From: Gentiana macrophylla
Taxonomy: Eukaryota; Streptophyta; Magnoliopsida; Gentianales; Gentianaceae
Assembly: GCA_026214975.1 (NCBI GenBank)
Contig: JAOBSW010000059.1
Location: 1-64,000 of the forward strand
DNA length: 64,000 bases
Direction: 5' to 3'
The notes below the pieces were generated by a model. That model saw nothing but the letters and a program-made list of their open reading frames with translations. It searched no databases and had not been told where the DNA came from. The position numbers were made by a program, and so were the translations under genes. Of this stretch, positions 44,434-55,699 are shown in pieces (the first letter of the stretch is position 1; each line of letters begins with the position of its first letter).

Positions 44434-44664
44434 CACTACATGCGTTACGACAATAATATTATCGTAAAAAAAAATTTACTACAACAATACTATTGTCGTA
44501 AAATATTTTAACGACAATAATATATTGTCGTAAAATTTCATCTTACGACAATATTATTGTCGTAAAAAGTTTAAACAACAATAATATTGTCGTAAAAAGA
44601 AATTTTACGATAATATTATTGTCGTAAAATCTGTTTGATGCCTATGTAGAGAGCAATTGTAGTG
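44434..44664. repeat. Cluster of ACGACAATAATATTGTCGT palindromes
   Basis: Four or five imperfect copies of TTTTACGACAATAATATTGTCGTAAAA, in a segment starting CACTACA and ending TGTAGTG. Each unit is self-complementary and the whole can fold in several ways. The ends look CACTA-like, but the adjacent triplets ATA and CAT do not match as a duplication. Confidence 0.75.
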
Positions 44665-44679
44665 CATGTATAAGCGCCG

Positions 44680-45061
44680 CTAAAAAAAAATACAACTAAA
44701 AAGGGAAGAAAGCTATTGACACTTTACGGTCTGAGGGTGTTTCCCACTACGTAGACAAAATTAAAGAAGAAACGCCACAAACAAAAAAAAAAAAATGCAA
44801 ATAGGAAAGAAAGGTGAAACCAAAGATCCTCATGTATTTTGTCTCTTTTCCATTTTACATGCACAGCCACACGAATTTTTTTTTTTTTTTTTGGGATGAA
44901 TAGTCTCTATTACACACGATCGTCAAATTAATTAATGTCACTCATCTAATGATACAGTGTACTCAAACCTGTTCATATCTTAATCATGAGGTTACTAACT
45001 TATTAGTGTAGCTCCATCCGGGCTTATTCGATCTTAAACCTTTATCCGTGATTTCGTCCTA
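44680..45061. other. Non-coding, downstream of the SOFL gene
   Basis: AT-rich, with A and T homopolymers. It would contain the 3' UTR of the minus-strand gene; AATAAA-type signals are not clear. Confidence 0.4.
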
Positions 45062-45778
45062 TCAAGATTTAAAAAATCTGAAGTGCTTCCCCAGAACTGA
45101 TTTTCCCTGAAAGTTGAATTATTCGAAACAAGTTTTAGGATAAGAAAAATTAATAATAATCAACCCAATATTCTGTTAATTAATGATTACAAACCTTGAG
45201 TCGAGTTGCAGAGACGGCAGAATGATGATAATAAGTTAAAGATTTATTATCATGTTCAAGAGCTGCATTATTCTGGTAAAGAAACAAACAAGTAATCAGC
45301 CTTAATCATTCAGATCATAATTAACTAAGGGGAATAAAATTAATGGATATTATTATTATAATACCTTTGTAAAGTTGAAGGCAGGGGAGCTAGCTGTATC
45401 ATCAAGATGAAAATTCAAAGACTCTGTTCTTCGATGCTCTGTCCCTTTCTTTTTATGCTTACCCTTTTTAGATTCAGTCCCTGAAATTGAAGTAATGTAT
45501 CTTGTTGTATTTTCAGAGATTTCTTCTTCTTTTTCTTCATGTTCTTGCTGGAAATATTGTGGAGGCCCAGAAGATGCATCAGATATCATTGACAAATCTT
45601 CATATTCTTCTTGGTTCACAATTTTTCCTTTGCTTTTGTAATTGCTTCTGTAATCATATTGATCATGAGGCACACTTGTATTGTTGTTGTATTGATCCGT
45701 CGAGGTTGAAATTTGATCGAAATACATAGTCCAGCCCGATTCGCCACCACTACTGCATTCAGATGTTGAAATGTTCAT
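45062..45778 (-). CDS. SOFL: SOB-FIVE-LIKE (SOFL) protein, three exons
   Basis: CDS on the minus strand: exons 45365-45778, 45195-45272 and 45062-45106 (178 residues). The ATG 45776-45778 gives M-N-I-S-T-S-E-C-S-S-G-G-E-S-G-W-T, the first SOFL signature; the usual Cys after the second Gly reads Gly here. The second signature, S-M-I-S-D-A-S-S-G-P-P, is at residues of about 60-70. A Lys-rich middle and L-D-D-T-A-S-S-P-A-F-N-F follow. Both introns have GT...AG ends and all exons are in phase 0; the last exon ends G-K-H-F-R-F-F-K-S. SOFL proteins are small plant-specific proteins linked to cytokinin levels. No damage seen. Of the genes here it is the only one that looks functional. Confidence 0.9.
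45107..45194 (-). other. SOFL intron 2
   Basis: Donor CAAG|GTTTGT at 45194 and acceptor CAACTTTCAG at 45107, 88 bp. Confidence 0.8.
45273..45364 (-). other. SOFL intron 1
   Basis: Donor AAAG|GTATTA at 45364 and acceptor TTTACCAG at 45273, 92 bp, T-rich on the minus strand. Confidence 0.8.
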
Positions 45779-46352
45779 TTTGAACAATCCAATGGAAATT
45801 ATGAAAAACTAGAAGGAAGGGAGAAGAAAATGGAGGGGAATATTAAAGTGGAGGGAAGGGAAGGGAGGCTGATTTTGTTCACTCTCTTATTGAGGTTCTA
45901 TACATATATTAAAAAGAATGAGGATTAGAGTTGCATGATGATACTAATCCAAAACAAATTATGTACTTTGATATAAGGTGCGTTTCATAAAATTTAATGA
46001 TACAGGTCAGAAATTTATCATTTAGATTTAGCCTTAAAATTTAAACTTAGATAACTTATTATGACTCGATACAAAAATATACGGTGCGTCAAAATATAGA
46101 ATTAGTGGATTTTTTTATTTTATTTTTTTTTTTTTTTGTATATAAACGAATTACCTATTATAGTTTAATTTTTGAAGTGGCTCCCTCATAATCATTTCAC
46201 TTAGGGTTGTTTATGTTTAATTAAGTTTGGATTGCTGAAATAAAATATAATTTAATGATACGCTTTTTAATTTCATTACACAATTTTTATATGTTTGGAT
46301 ACGATAGAATAAATGAAATTGTTGTATATAAGGAATACTGAAACATAATTTA
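45779..46352. other. SOFL upstream region
   Basis: Directly upstream on the minus strand is a C/T-rich leader (CCTCCCTTCCCTTCCC near 45850-45870). A weak TATA-like ATATATGTATAG lies at 45900-45911. Beyond that the DNA is AT-rich and featureless. Confidence 0.45.
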
Positions 46353-47165
46353 GTGATAAAAAAATCAACCATCACCCATTTCAACTCTCGCGCTTGGTGC
46401 CACCGCACTCACTCCACCCCACCACCATCCGCAATGCACTGTCGTTCACCCGTCACCACTGACCATTGTTCCCTTTCACAACCCATCCGACCATCATTTG
46501 CTCTACCACCACCATTGCTACCACCCACCTTGCCACTACCCTTACCTAGCACCAACCTCACCACCACCCCACCCCATCTTTTGAACAACCTACCCACCAT
46601 CACCGCCGTTGTAACACCAGACCACATCATCACCCACTCTGCCAAATAAGGAGAGATGTGTAAAAAGCAAGTCCGATTACGCCTATTCCTAATCCTAAAT
46701 GTCATCCACTCTGCCGCCACCAACCCATCCTTCCACTCCACAACCACATCACCCACAGCACCCCACCCTCCTCCGTTGCCACCACCACTACCACCACCAC
46801 GTTGTGCGCCCACACCATCTGTTACCACTTTCCACCGTACACACCCCCACCAACTTCGCCGTTGTTTCCATCACCACAACCACTGTACAAGCTACATCAT
46901 TTGTTACCACCCACTACCACACACCCTACCATTTCCCACCGTACACCCCACCATCATCGCTGCTGATGCCATCACCACGACCACTGTACAACCTAAATCA
47001 TATGTTACCACCCACTACAGTACACCCCACCTCAACCACCGCACGCCCCACCATCACCGCCACTACCACCTCTACACACCTCACATCATTATTCAGTTGT
47101 CACCACCCATCACCCACCACTTACCACCATCTCTCACAGTGTCACTTATCATTACTTATATAATC
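46353..47165. repeat. CCA/ACC-rich low-complexity region
   Basis: Skewed strand composition with CACCACC and TGTTACCACCCACTACC motifs. A part of about 120 bp with CTGTACAA(C/G)CTA and TTACCACCCACTAC recurs near 46880 and 46985. Open frames on both strands code for Thr, His and Pro runs and are composition artefacts. Confidence 0.7.
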
Positions 47166-48211
47166 TAGTACATTTCATTTAATTGCATAACAAATTTAGG
47201 AATACATTATATCAATTTTATTTCATTGTAATCATTTCATCAACATTTTTATGACATTACATTGTAGCTATCAAAACACAAAGTTTCATTATATGTGAGT
47301 TGGTTATTATTGAAACACACTAGGGTAGATAAAAAGGTAATATTGGATGTGATAAAATTTTCTTTTTGAGGGGTTAAATTGGATGTTGTGTGGGTCAAAT
47401 CCTAGATTATTTTTGTCCTTTGCCCTATCTTTTTGCCTTAATAATTTATCTGATTTTGTGGAGAATCAACTGCCAGTTGGCTCCTTGTTTTTTTGCTTTG
47501 ATGGGGCGGCAGAAAGGGTTTTATTTCTTATTTATTTGGAGGTTGGTTGTTCCCAGTTTATTTTATTTTACTTTCTTTCCATAATGTAGCTTGTTTTTAT
47601 AGTTGCCATTAGTCGGATCAAACTCCAAATGGAAGATAAGCTCCACTTTATAATATTTTTCATCAATAATAGTTCGAGTTAAGTAATTAACATGAGTTCA
47701 TTTCCACTAGACCCGACAGTCATTGACCTGGGTTCATTATTGATGTTGTGAGAAAAAAAAAGGGGTAGAATGGTAAAATAAACAATTAGGCGGGCTATAT
47801 TTGAGCGGGGACCTTTATCGAAATACCACTTTTGTTGAATGGTAAAATAACTTGAGTTCTTCCACATCCTTCTGCTACTCAGCTTCTCAATAACTTGTGT
47901 TCTTGCACTCATTATCTAATATTATCTTGAGTTTTGAATAATAAAATATTTACATCTGTCAAATAAAATTACATAAATTTCCCCCTTTTTTTTCTTTTCC
48001 GAGAGCAGTACATAATTTCCTTGACCGACACATGAGACATTACTTGGTTTTTTTTTTCGAAAATCTTGAACTCAAGCCAGAAATAGCAGCAAAAGAAAAA
48101 GACTAATGTAAATAACCAAAATCTAACCCAAACCTGTGAATCAGATATTCAGATTTCAACAATCCAAAATAGTGGGTTGCCTGTCATTTCAAATTGTAGA
48201 ATCTGCACTTG
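47166..48211. other. AT-rich intergenic DNA
   Basis: No gene or repeat recognised. Confidence 0.45.
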
Positions 48212-48216
48212 AGGCC

Positions 48217-48814
48217 TGACGATACAGGGTTTCACTCCCTCCACGTGTCGTCTATCGGTTGGTCATCATATTATAAAATAACTTCAAGTATATCCATGTC
48301 GATGCCCAGGCTCGAGGCCAAGGCCATCATATAAAAGCCAGGCTACGACTATCGATTGTCGACGACCCGGCAAAGTGTGAGATGACAAGTCCATAAGGAT
48401 AGAGTCCACACCGGCCTAGCGGTGTGGGATAGCGAGTCTAGAGTCGATCACCGCATGGTCGGAAATATCGACTCGAGGACAGCGAAGTCACTGGTGTCTG
48501 TGCCCACCTGGCGATAAAGCTTGGGCAAGGTCAGCGCCCATTTAAGGGTAAAGGTGACAATAATGTCTGCCGACTTAACCTTAGGGTTTAGGCAAGTATT
48601 GTCATTATAAATACCCTATTCCGAGAGCTACGTAAAGCGCGATTCCCGGAGCATAACAGAGATATCGTGAAATAATCCAAGATCTGATCTTTGACTCACC
48701 ATATACATAAAATCCACCTCCTCATTCATCTTTTTGGCATTAGGGTGCTTGTGTATTCATCACTAGATTAAATTAGGGCTCAAATCTTTAAGGTGACTTA
48801 ATTTGTCATCGTCA
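48217..48814 (+). mobile_element. Solo LTR, probably gypsy
   Basis: 598 bp with ends TGACGAT...ATCGTCA and the perfect 5-bp target duplication AGGCC at 48212-48216 and 48815-48819. A TATA box TATAAATA lies at 48606-48613. No element interior is attached, so it arose by recombination between two LTRs. Confidence 0.88.
48606..48613 (+). promoter_or_regulatory. Solo LTR TATA box
   Basis: TATAAATA in the context CATTATAAATACCC, which gives the LTR its plus orientation. Confidence 0.6.
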
Positions 48815-48819
48815 AGGCC

Positions 48820-49290
48820 CTTGAGAAAAATCGAGTCAAGAAATGCACCACTATTTTGGTTTAATGTGAGAAAAAATTCCAACTCATCTTTACGTCAGGT
48901 CTAGGGCATCTAAAGTTGTATTACTACGGCTGCTCTAATTAGAACCACAGAATTACAACCAGTACTAGATTTTAATTTTTTTTTTTTTTTTCTTTTCAAA
49001 ACCACACTATGAACATTATGTTAATGAATTTATTTTGTAAAAATAAGAGTGACCCCAGTGGTACATCCTATTCCACTCCCAACTTATCTTATTTTCCGTT
49101 CCAGATTCACCTTTTTAACACCCTATAAAACAACATACTCCAATAAAAGACTTCTATATTATTCCCTAAAATTACTTTTCTCTCACACTCAACTAATTAA
49201 TTTATCTTATCAACACGTTTTTATTTTATAGAAATCGAATGACATATTTTATACCTACGAGGTGAGGTTTTAATAGTTGACATTCTTGCC
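48820..49290. other. AT-rich intergenic DNA
   Basis: No gene recognised. Confidence 0.45.

Positions 49291-49350
<60 letters not shown>
49291..49350. repeat. Poly-A plus (AT)n microsatellite
   Basis: A run of A followed by about 23 AT units. Confidence 0.95.
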
Positions 49351-49354
<4 letters not shown>

Positions 49355-50019
49355 CGTATCCACTCATAAAATAAATTGCCGTATGTTATTTTCGAAATAA
49401 AAAAAATTGTGTCAGGAGATATCATCTTTTTTTCATCTATGGAAAAATATTATTTGCATGTCTGTAGTATACTTCTTATAGGAAATGACATTTGAATACG
49501 TCGCATACAACCAGTAAAGAAAAAAAAAAGATGTCGATATCGTACACAAAAAGAGTTCAAAATAAAAAATAAATATTTGGACAGATTAAATATTGTCGTT
49601 GTGATACTACCGTTGCTGCGTATCATTCTCGATACATAACACATTATTACATAAATGATATTGATATGTGAAATTAATTTATTGGGTAAAAAAAAGATAA
49701 GCGAGATAGATAAAAAGTGTCTCTTATTCATTTTAGCAGCGCACTTTAAATATGAAGGGAAGCTTAAATTTTTTTTAGGATAAAGAAGTATATAGGGTGT
49801 TGTTGTAGCCATCAAGTCTGACATTCTCCCTATATTATATTTTGGGGGTGGAAAAAAAACACCATTGGGGTCACTTTAACATCACTGACATACGTTAATT
49901 ATCAGTGAAACACTTTTAACCATAACATCAGTGTCATGAATATTATATTTGAAAAGTAACTTGCTACATTAAAATTATTCTCATTAAAAATAATCGTTAT
50001 ATTCAAAGTAATTTATTTA
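49351..50019. other. AT-rich intergenic DNA
   Basis: A 124-codon minus-strand frame here has no recognisable features. Nothing else seen. Confidence 0.45.
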
Positions 50020-53000
50020 TGGGGTAAGGGTCCAAAAGGACACATATTGGACTTAATTAGGTAAATAGGACACTAAAAATCTTATTTGGTTATAAGGACA
50101 TAAAATTAATACATGTAACTAATCTACCTCAATTAATATAAAAAATTACACGGCGGCGCTGAAGAAGCTGTTTTGTTTTCTTTGTTATTCATATCCTAAC
50201 TAACGTGTTGTTTTGTTTTGTTGGTTTTTTTTTTTTTTTTATTTATTCTTTTTCCTGGATGCTTAAGCATTTGTTTTTATTTTTCTGGACGCAAAGACGA
50301 TGGTTTTTTTTTTTTTTTCGGTTTTTTGCGTTGGTGACCATCGATCACCATCGCGGATTAATGACCGCGTCTGATACAACGACTACGCCGATCGCGAGAC
50401 ACCGCGATCAAATGACACCGCAATCGAGAGACATCGCGATATTATGACATTTGACGATGCAAAGACACCGCTGATCTGAGAGACATCGCGATGAAGTGAC
50501 ACCACGATGCAGAGACACCGCATTGACCACCGCGCGATGCATTCACCACCGTGATGCAACGACCACCGCGATCTGATGACCACTCCCGATGCATTGACCA
50601 CCGCGATGCATTGACCACCTCGATCTGAGACACCGCTGATGAAATGACACCGCAATGCATTGACCACCGTGATGAAATGACACCGTATTGCAGAGACACC
50701 TCGATGAAGTGACACTGAGATGAAGAGACACGGCGATGCAGAGACACCGCGATGCAGAGACGCCGTGATACACAAACACCTCGATGAACTGACACCGTGA
50801 TGCACTAACAACCGTGATGCAGTGACCACCCCCGAAGCAGAGACACCGCGATGCAGAGACGCCTCGATGAAGTGACACCGCGATGCATTGACCACCCCAG
50901 ATCCATTGACCACCGCGATCACGTGGCGCCCCGATCTGAGACACCGCGATGCGGTGACCACCCCGATGCAGAGACACGCGATGCGAGAGACACCCGATCA
51001 GATGACCACCCCGATCTGAGAGACACCACGATGCGATGACCACCCCGATCACGAGACACACGCGATGTAAGTGACCACCCCGATGCGAGAGACACCGCGA
51101 TGCGAGACACCCGATGCAAATGACAACCCGATCGAGAGACACCGCGACGCATGACCACCCAGTCCATTGACTACCCCGATACACCTCGATGAAGTAACAC
51201 CGTGATGCACAAACAACCGCGATGCGATGACCACCCCGATTCAGAGACACCGCGATGCAGAGACGCCTCGATAAAATGACACCACGATGCATTGCCCACC
51301 CCATATCGATTGACCACCGCGATGCAGTGGCCATCCCAGATGCAGAGACACCGCGAAGCAGTGAGCACCCAGATGCAGAGACACCGTGATATAGTGAGCA
51401 CCCCCGATGCAGAGACACCACGATGCAGTGACCACCCCCGATACAGAGGCGCCTGCAGAGACACCGCGATGCAGAGACACCTTAAATGCACTGACCAGCA
51501 CGATGCATTGACCACCGCGATGCATTGACCACCCTCAATCTATTGACCACCCGATGCAGTGGCCACCCCCGATGTAGAGACACCGTGATGCAGTGACCAC
51601 CCCCGATATAGAGACGCCGCGATGCATAGACGCCTCAATGAAGTGACACCGCGATGCATTGACCACCCTAGATCCATTGACCACCGCGATGCAGAGGCCA
51701 ACCGCGATGCAGAGACACCATGTTGCGGTGACCACCCCCGATGCAGAGACACCGCGAAAAATTGACACCGCGATGCAGTGACACGACGATGAAGTGACAC
51801 CGCGATGCAGAGATACAAGTTTTGGGCCCTCCGGGAGATGCCTTCAATGTACTTCTCTCACTTCCTTAAAACCCTAGTCTAGAAAATCCGATGTGGGAAA
51901 AACCGGGTGCTAGAAAAAGAGCGTGGGTCTCCGTACATTGGAATAATTGAATTCTAAGTAAATAATCGAGCTTACGAGCCGAAACGAGCTATTTTGTGTA
52001 CTTATCGAGTCGAGTTCAATCTTGCCTTTTTATGGCTCGATCGAGCCCAAACTTTTTTAGTTGATTCGAGCCTTTGGGGGGTATCAACTCGACTCGGGTC
52101 GATTACACCCCTAATATGTACGACACCACTTATTTTACAAAGTTACCAAATTTGTGTATCAATTTGTATATGCAGTGACATCAATGTGACTACATCAATT
52201 CTCTAATTGTAAAATGCAGCGACATCAATGTCGAGAAATCACGATCGATGACCACCCCGATGCAGAGACACGCGCGATGAAGTGACACCACGATCGGTGA
52301 CTACCCCGATCACAGAGACACCACGATGCGGTGACCACCCCGATGCGAGAGGCGCGCGATCGCGAGACGCATCGATGAAGTAACACGCGATGCATTGACC
52401 ATGCAAGATCTATTGACCACCTCGATCGCGATGACCACATCTAACATTTGATGATCACGAGAGACATCGTGATTAAAAGACACCGCGATGCGGTGACCAC
52501 CCTCAATGCGAGAGACACCACGATCTGAGACACCGCTGATGAAGTGACACCGCGATGCGATGGACGTTTGAATATTTGATTACAATCGCAATGAAGCAAC
52601 ACCGCGATGACAATTGATAATTTTCCGACTTAATTTTGAAAATCGATTTCTTTTCTTCATAAAATCGACTTCAAACGGCTATATCGCGGTTGAGCCAAAA
52701 ATTGTACACCCAGCAACCATCAAGATGCATTGACATGTGAAGATGATGTGACATGTGACGATGCGCGGTGACATTTGACGATGTTATGACATTTGATGAT
52801 GCTGATGACATTTGACGATGAAGTCACATGTAAATTAGGGTTGTAAGTGAGCCAGGATACTCGTGAGGTACTCGTACTCGACTCGCAAGAGAGTTTGACT
52901 CGATTCGGGAAGTTGTGTTAATTACTAATGTATTTTTTTTTGAGGAAGTATATAACTATATATTAATGAAATGTTTGAAAATAGCAGAGCTCAAACTTAT

Positions 53001-53290
53001 AGGGAGAATTCTTTTGTCTGTATTTAATAATAAATTATTGCCAGCTTATATCTACTCATAAAATGCCAGTTAATTAAATAGTTGTTGATCATGTTTGATT
53101 TGAGCAGTTCCCCCAATAATAGGCTATGTAAAACTTTCACTTGATTTGGTCACTTCCACTGAAAATATAGGAAGTGACACCCCATGTAGTGACACCCAAT
53201 GATACCAACATTTTATGAAGTGACACCTTATGACACCAATACCGTATGCAGTGACACCTAATAACAACATTTTATGCAGTGACATCAGGA
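50020..53290. repeat. Minisatellite-bearing dispersed repeat, copy B
   Basis: It has the same order as copy A at 16780-19435: a head with GGACACATATTGGACTTAAT and GGTTATAAGGACA, poly-T tracts (50220-50320) with CTGGACGC, the minisatellite array, an AT-rich part with CTTAATTTTGAAAATCG and AAAATCGACTTCAAA, a block with GTACTCGTACTCGACTCGC, and a tail of ATGCAGTGACACC-like repeats. Boundaries are approximate. Confidence 0.7.
50337..52580. repeat. Minisatellite array of copy B
   Basis: Units of 16-17 bp close to GATGCAGAGACACCGC or GATGCATTGACCACCGC, plus shortened forms such as GATCTGAGACACC. It is interrupted at about 51815-52225 by unrelated DNA containing CTCGATCGAGCC-type sequence. A 292-codon reverse ORF (50543-51421) is a product of the 51-bp period. 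Confidence 0.9.
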
Positions 53291-53299
53291 TTCACATAT

Positions 53300-53584
53300 A
53301 CAATAACACCCAATACTTTTTGAATGCCCGAACATATAAATATTGAGTGTGACAAGACCTTCATATTTCTGTTCATACTTCAGCAACAACAACAAACATT
53401 TACTAATTCATTGAACATAATTAGGTTGACAATGTGTACCAAATTTCCTCCTCTCCAAACATACTTTTTTTTAACAATGAATCATCTTCATTCAATAATG
53501 ATATAACCTTTAACAATAAGGAAATATCTTTATGAACTTTTAAGATTCCCTTTAGTGAATGTGTGTTTGCTGCTGTCCTATTTC
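53300..53584. other. Non-coding
   Basis: No gene recognised. Confidence 0.4.
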
Positions 53585-53895
53585 TTTCATCATTCTTCCA
53601 TCACGTGCTTTGATTGATTCCAAACACTTGATATATCAAATTATCCAAACCTTCACAGTCTTGTCCCATGAACTGGAATAAATAAGCCCATTATTCACAG
53701 CCAAGCAAGAAATAGTATCAACATGTTCTATCCACAAGCGCTTGTGGTGTCTTCATCTTTTGACATAATTGCTTTGTTCCATGAATTTCCCCAAATAGTC
53801 CTTAGTTGTAGGAAGGCTATCAACAAGATTAAAAACATTCTCAGATTTTCTTCCCCTGGAACTAAAAGCAGAATTGTTTACTGAGAATACAGCAA
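53585..53895 (-). pseudogene. WD40-repeat protein fragment, JINGUBANG-like
   Basis: The minus strand encodes D-Y-L-G-K-F, N-Y-V, R-R-H-H-K-R-L-W-I-E-H-V-D-T-I-S-C-L-A-V and G-L-I-Y-S-S-S-W-D-K-T-V-K-V-W, a WD40 blade. After a frameshift comes K-C-L-E-S-I-K-A. The order matches the start of plant WD40 proteins of the JINGUBANG group. A TGA sits in the N-Y-V to R-R-H segment. Only one or two blades of seven remain and no start is seen, so this is a fragment. Confidence 0.7.
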
Positions 53896-54108
53896 GCACT
53901 TGCAGAAAATTCAAGTAAACACCATAGCTTCATGATTGGAAACTAATACATAATAGTGGCCATTATAAAGTTCTGTATCGATCATTGAATAGCTTCATAA
54001 AATGACTTAATTGCTCAGTATCAATCATTGAATAGCCATTGTATGGCAATCTTACCCTCAGTATCAATCAAGAAAAACCTTTGAAAAATATATGATATTC
54101 TGATCAAA

Positions 54109-54252
54109 ATGGACAGGAAAGCAGGGGAATTGAAATCCGATAGCTATTCAACGTTTAATTCAGTATTTTCCGATCAGATTCCGGCGGCTTTTAGTTTATT
54201 CGATACACGATCTTCTTCCTTACCATTCATGGACATGTTTGGTTGTCACGAT
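54109..54252 (+). pseudogene. Probable WRKY transcription factor N-terminal fragment
   Basis: The ATG at 54109 opens a frame with S-V-F-S-D-Q-I-P-A-A-F-S, F-D-T and S-L-P-F-M-D-M-F-G-C-H-D-Y-F. From memory this resembles the N-terminal region of WRKY23/48-type proteins (F-S-D-Q-I-P then G-F-M-D-L-L-G). The frame stays open to 54369, but after about 54252 it lies opposite another coding-like frame, so the true fragment probably ends there. The WRKY domain itself is absent. Confidence 0.4.
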
Positions 54253-54263
54253 TACTTTTACCA

Positions 54264-54420
54264 TCATCTGAATTTGCAATTTGCTTCAACAACAGCTTCC
54301 ATCACCGCATCCTTCTTTGTTGCCGGACCACCACCAATCAAAACATCATCTGTGAAATCTCCAACATAGCAGGTTTGGGCATAATCTTCATCTTTGCCGT
54401 CAAATAAGTAAATCAAAGCA
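54264..54420 (-). pseudogene. Coding-like fragment of unknown gene
   Basis: The minus-strand frame ends at the TGA 54264-54266 and reads D-G-K-D-E-D-Y-A-Q-T-C-Y-V-G-D-F, then L-I-G-G-G-P-A-T-K-K-D-A-V and E-A-N-C-K-F. It is more protein-like than the plus frame opposite. I do not recognise the family. It abuts the WRKY-like fragment in the opposite direction. Confidence 0.35.
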
Positions 54421-55495
54421 AGAAATGGAAAAATCAAAAAGAGTGATCGAAGGCCATCAACAGCATAGGTTCAGTTCAGCAAGAGTTGTCTGAGCCTGAT
54501 CGGAAATCGTCAGGGAAGGAGGTGACCATGTTCGATCAGCCATGGGAATTTTTTCCGGAAGCCAAGAACGAGAAAGAGATAAATAAGAGATGGGGTAATT
54601 TTGTCCAAGAAATCTTAATTTGTCTTATAAGCAAATAAGATTTAAGAACGTCCCTAAATCTTTATTAAGTGTTGAAACTAGTCTTATAAAACAAATGTAT
54701 ACATTTATTTATATTGTCGTGGTGCTGGAAAACACATATTATGCCAAAAAAACCCCTGACTATTATTATCATTATTTTTGGTTCATGGCCCATCGCAAGG
54801 ACATCATTAAAGTTTTCAGGGGAAGGGGATTGTATTATTAGTCCTTTCTGTCTATGAACATTATACCCTCTACGTGCGCGAAATAAATGCTGATGGAAAT
54901 TGATACAACTGCTCTGTATATATACACTTCATATATTTATTAATAAATATAAAAGTGTACGACTAGTTGTTTGATATGAATCAATCGTGGTTAATAGTAA
55001 TAAAATTGGGAAAATTATCACAGGAACCTCTTGAGGAAGCTGTCTACGACGTGATAAAGATCTGGACCACACAATTTCCACACAGATTTGTGTATTCCAC
55101 CTCGAAGAAGCTGTGTGGTGAGATCTCTTGCGTGGCGATTCCCTCTTGAAAATCCTCTGATAGAAACTCCATAAAATTGTGGTTTCTCCAAAGAAGAAAA
55201 AAAAATTGTAGAATGATATAAAGTGAACATATAAAATGAATGTAGTACTACCCATGTGTAAAAATGGCTTTCACATCATGGACCTTTTTAATCCTCTTCA
55301 TGTTGCTTAATGTTTGTTTACAAATCAGGCCTTTTTCATCCCCTTCATGTTGCTTCTCGTTTACAAATCATATTTTAAACATTTTTCTTAACATTCTGAA
55401 TTCTTAAAAAAAATTGACAGACGTGTCATTTTACAAAATTTTGAATATTATATTTATAATTTATGTATTAAGTTAAAAAAAAGGGGAGATGGAAT
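54421..55495. other. Non-coding, unassigned
   Basis: Short ORFs on both strands only; nothing recognised. Confidence 0.4.
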
Positions 55496-55699
55496 TAATG
55501 GTTTCATTTAATGATAGTCATTTTGGATAAACGCCCCATTAACTTAGGAGTTTTACGCCTTAAGAGAAATAAAAAGAGAGAAAAAAGGGAATCTTCAAAG
55601 GATCTTGACGAGCGTCGCTTGGATTGCAGATTTGAGTAGAGATTCTCAATCATCGTGAAGAGAGTATTGTTTTTACACCAAAACGTTGGAGTTTTCAAA

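Noticed and set aside
44431..44667. CACTA classification of the palindrome cluster
   Set aside because: Ends are CACTACA and TGTAGTG, but the adjacent triplets do not match and no subterminal array typical of the larger element is present.
46353..47168. Overlapping ORFs of 98-170 codons on both strands
   Set aside because: Open on both strands because of ACC/GGT composition; products are Thr, His and Pro or Gly and Val runs.
50543..51421. 292-codon minus-strand ORF with a 17-residue repeat, and similar ORFs at 50383-50961 and 17158-18638
   Set aside because: They follow the 17-bp period of the minisatellite (51 bp = 17 codons), which keeps frames open by itself. No start context or domain.
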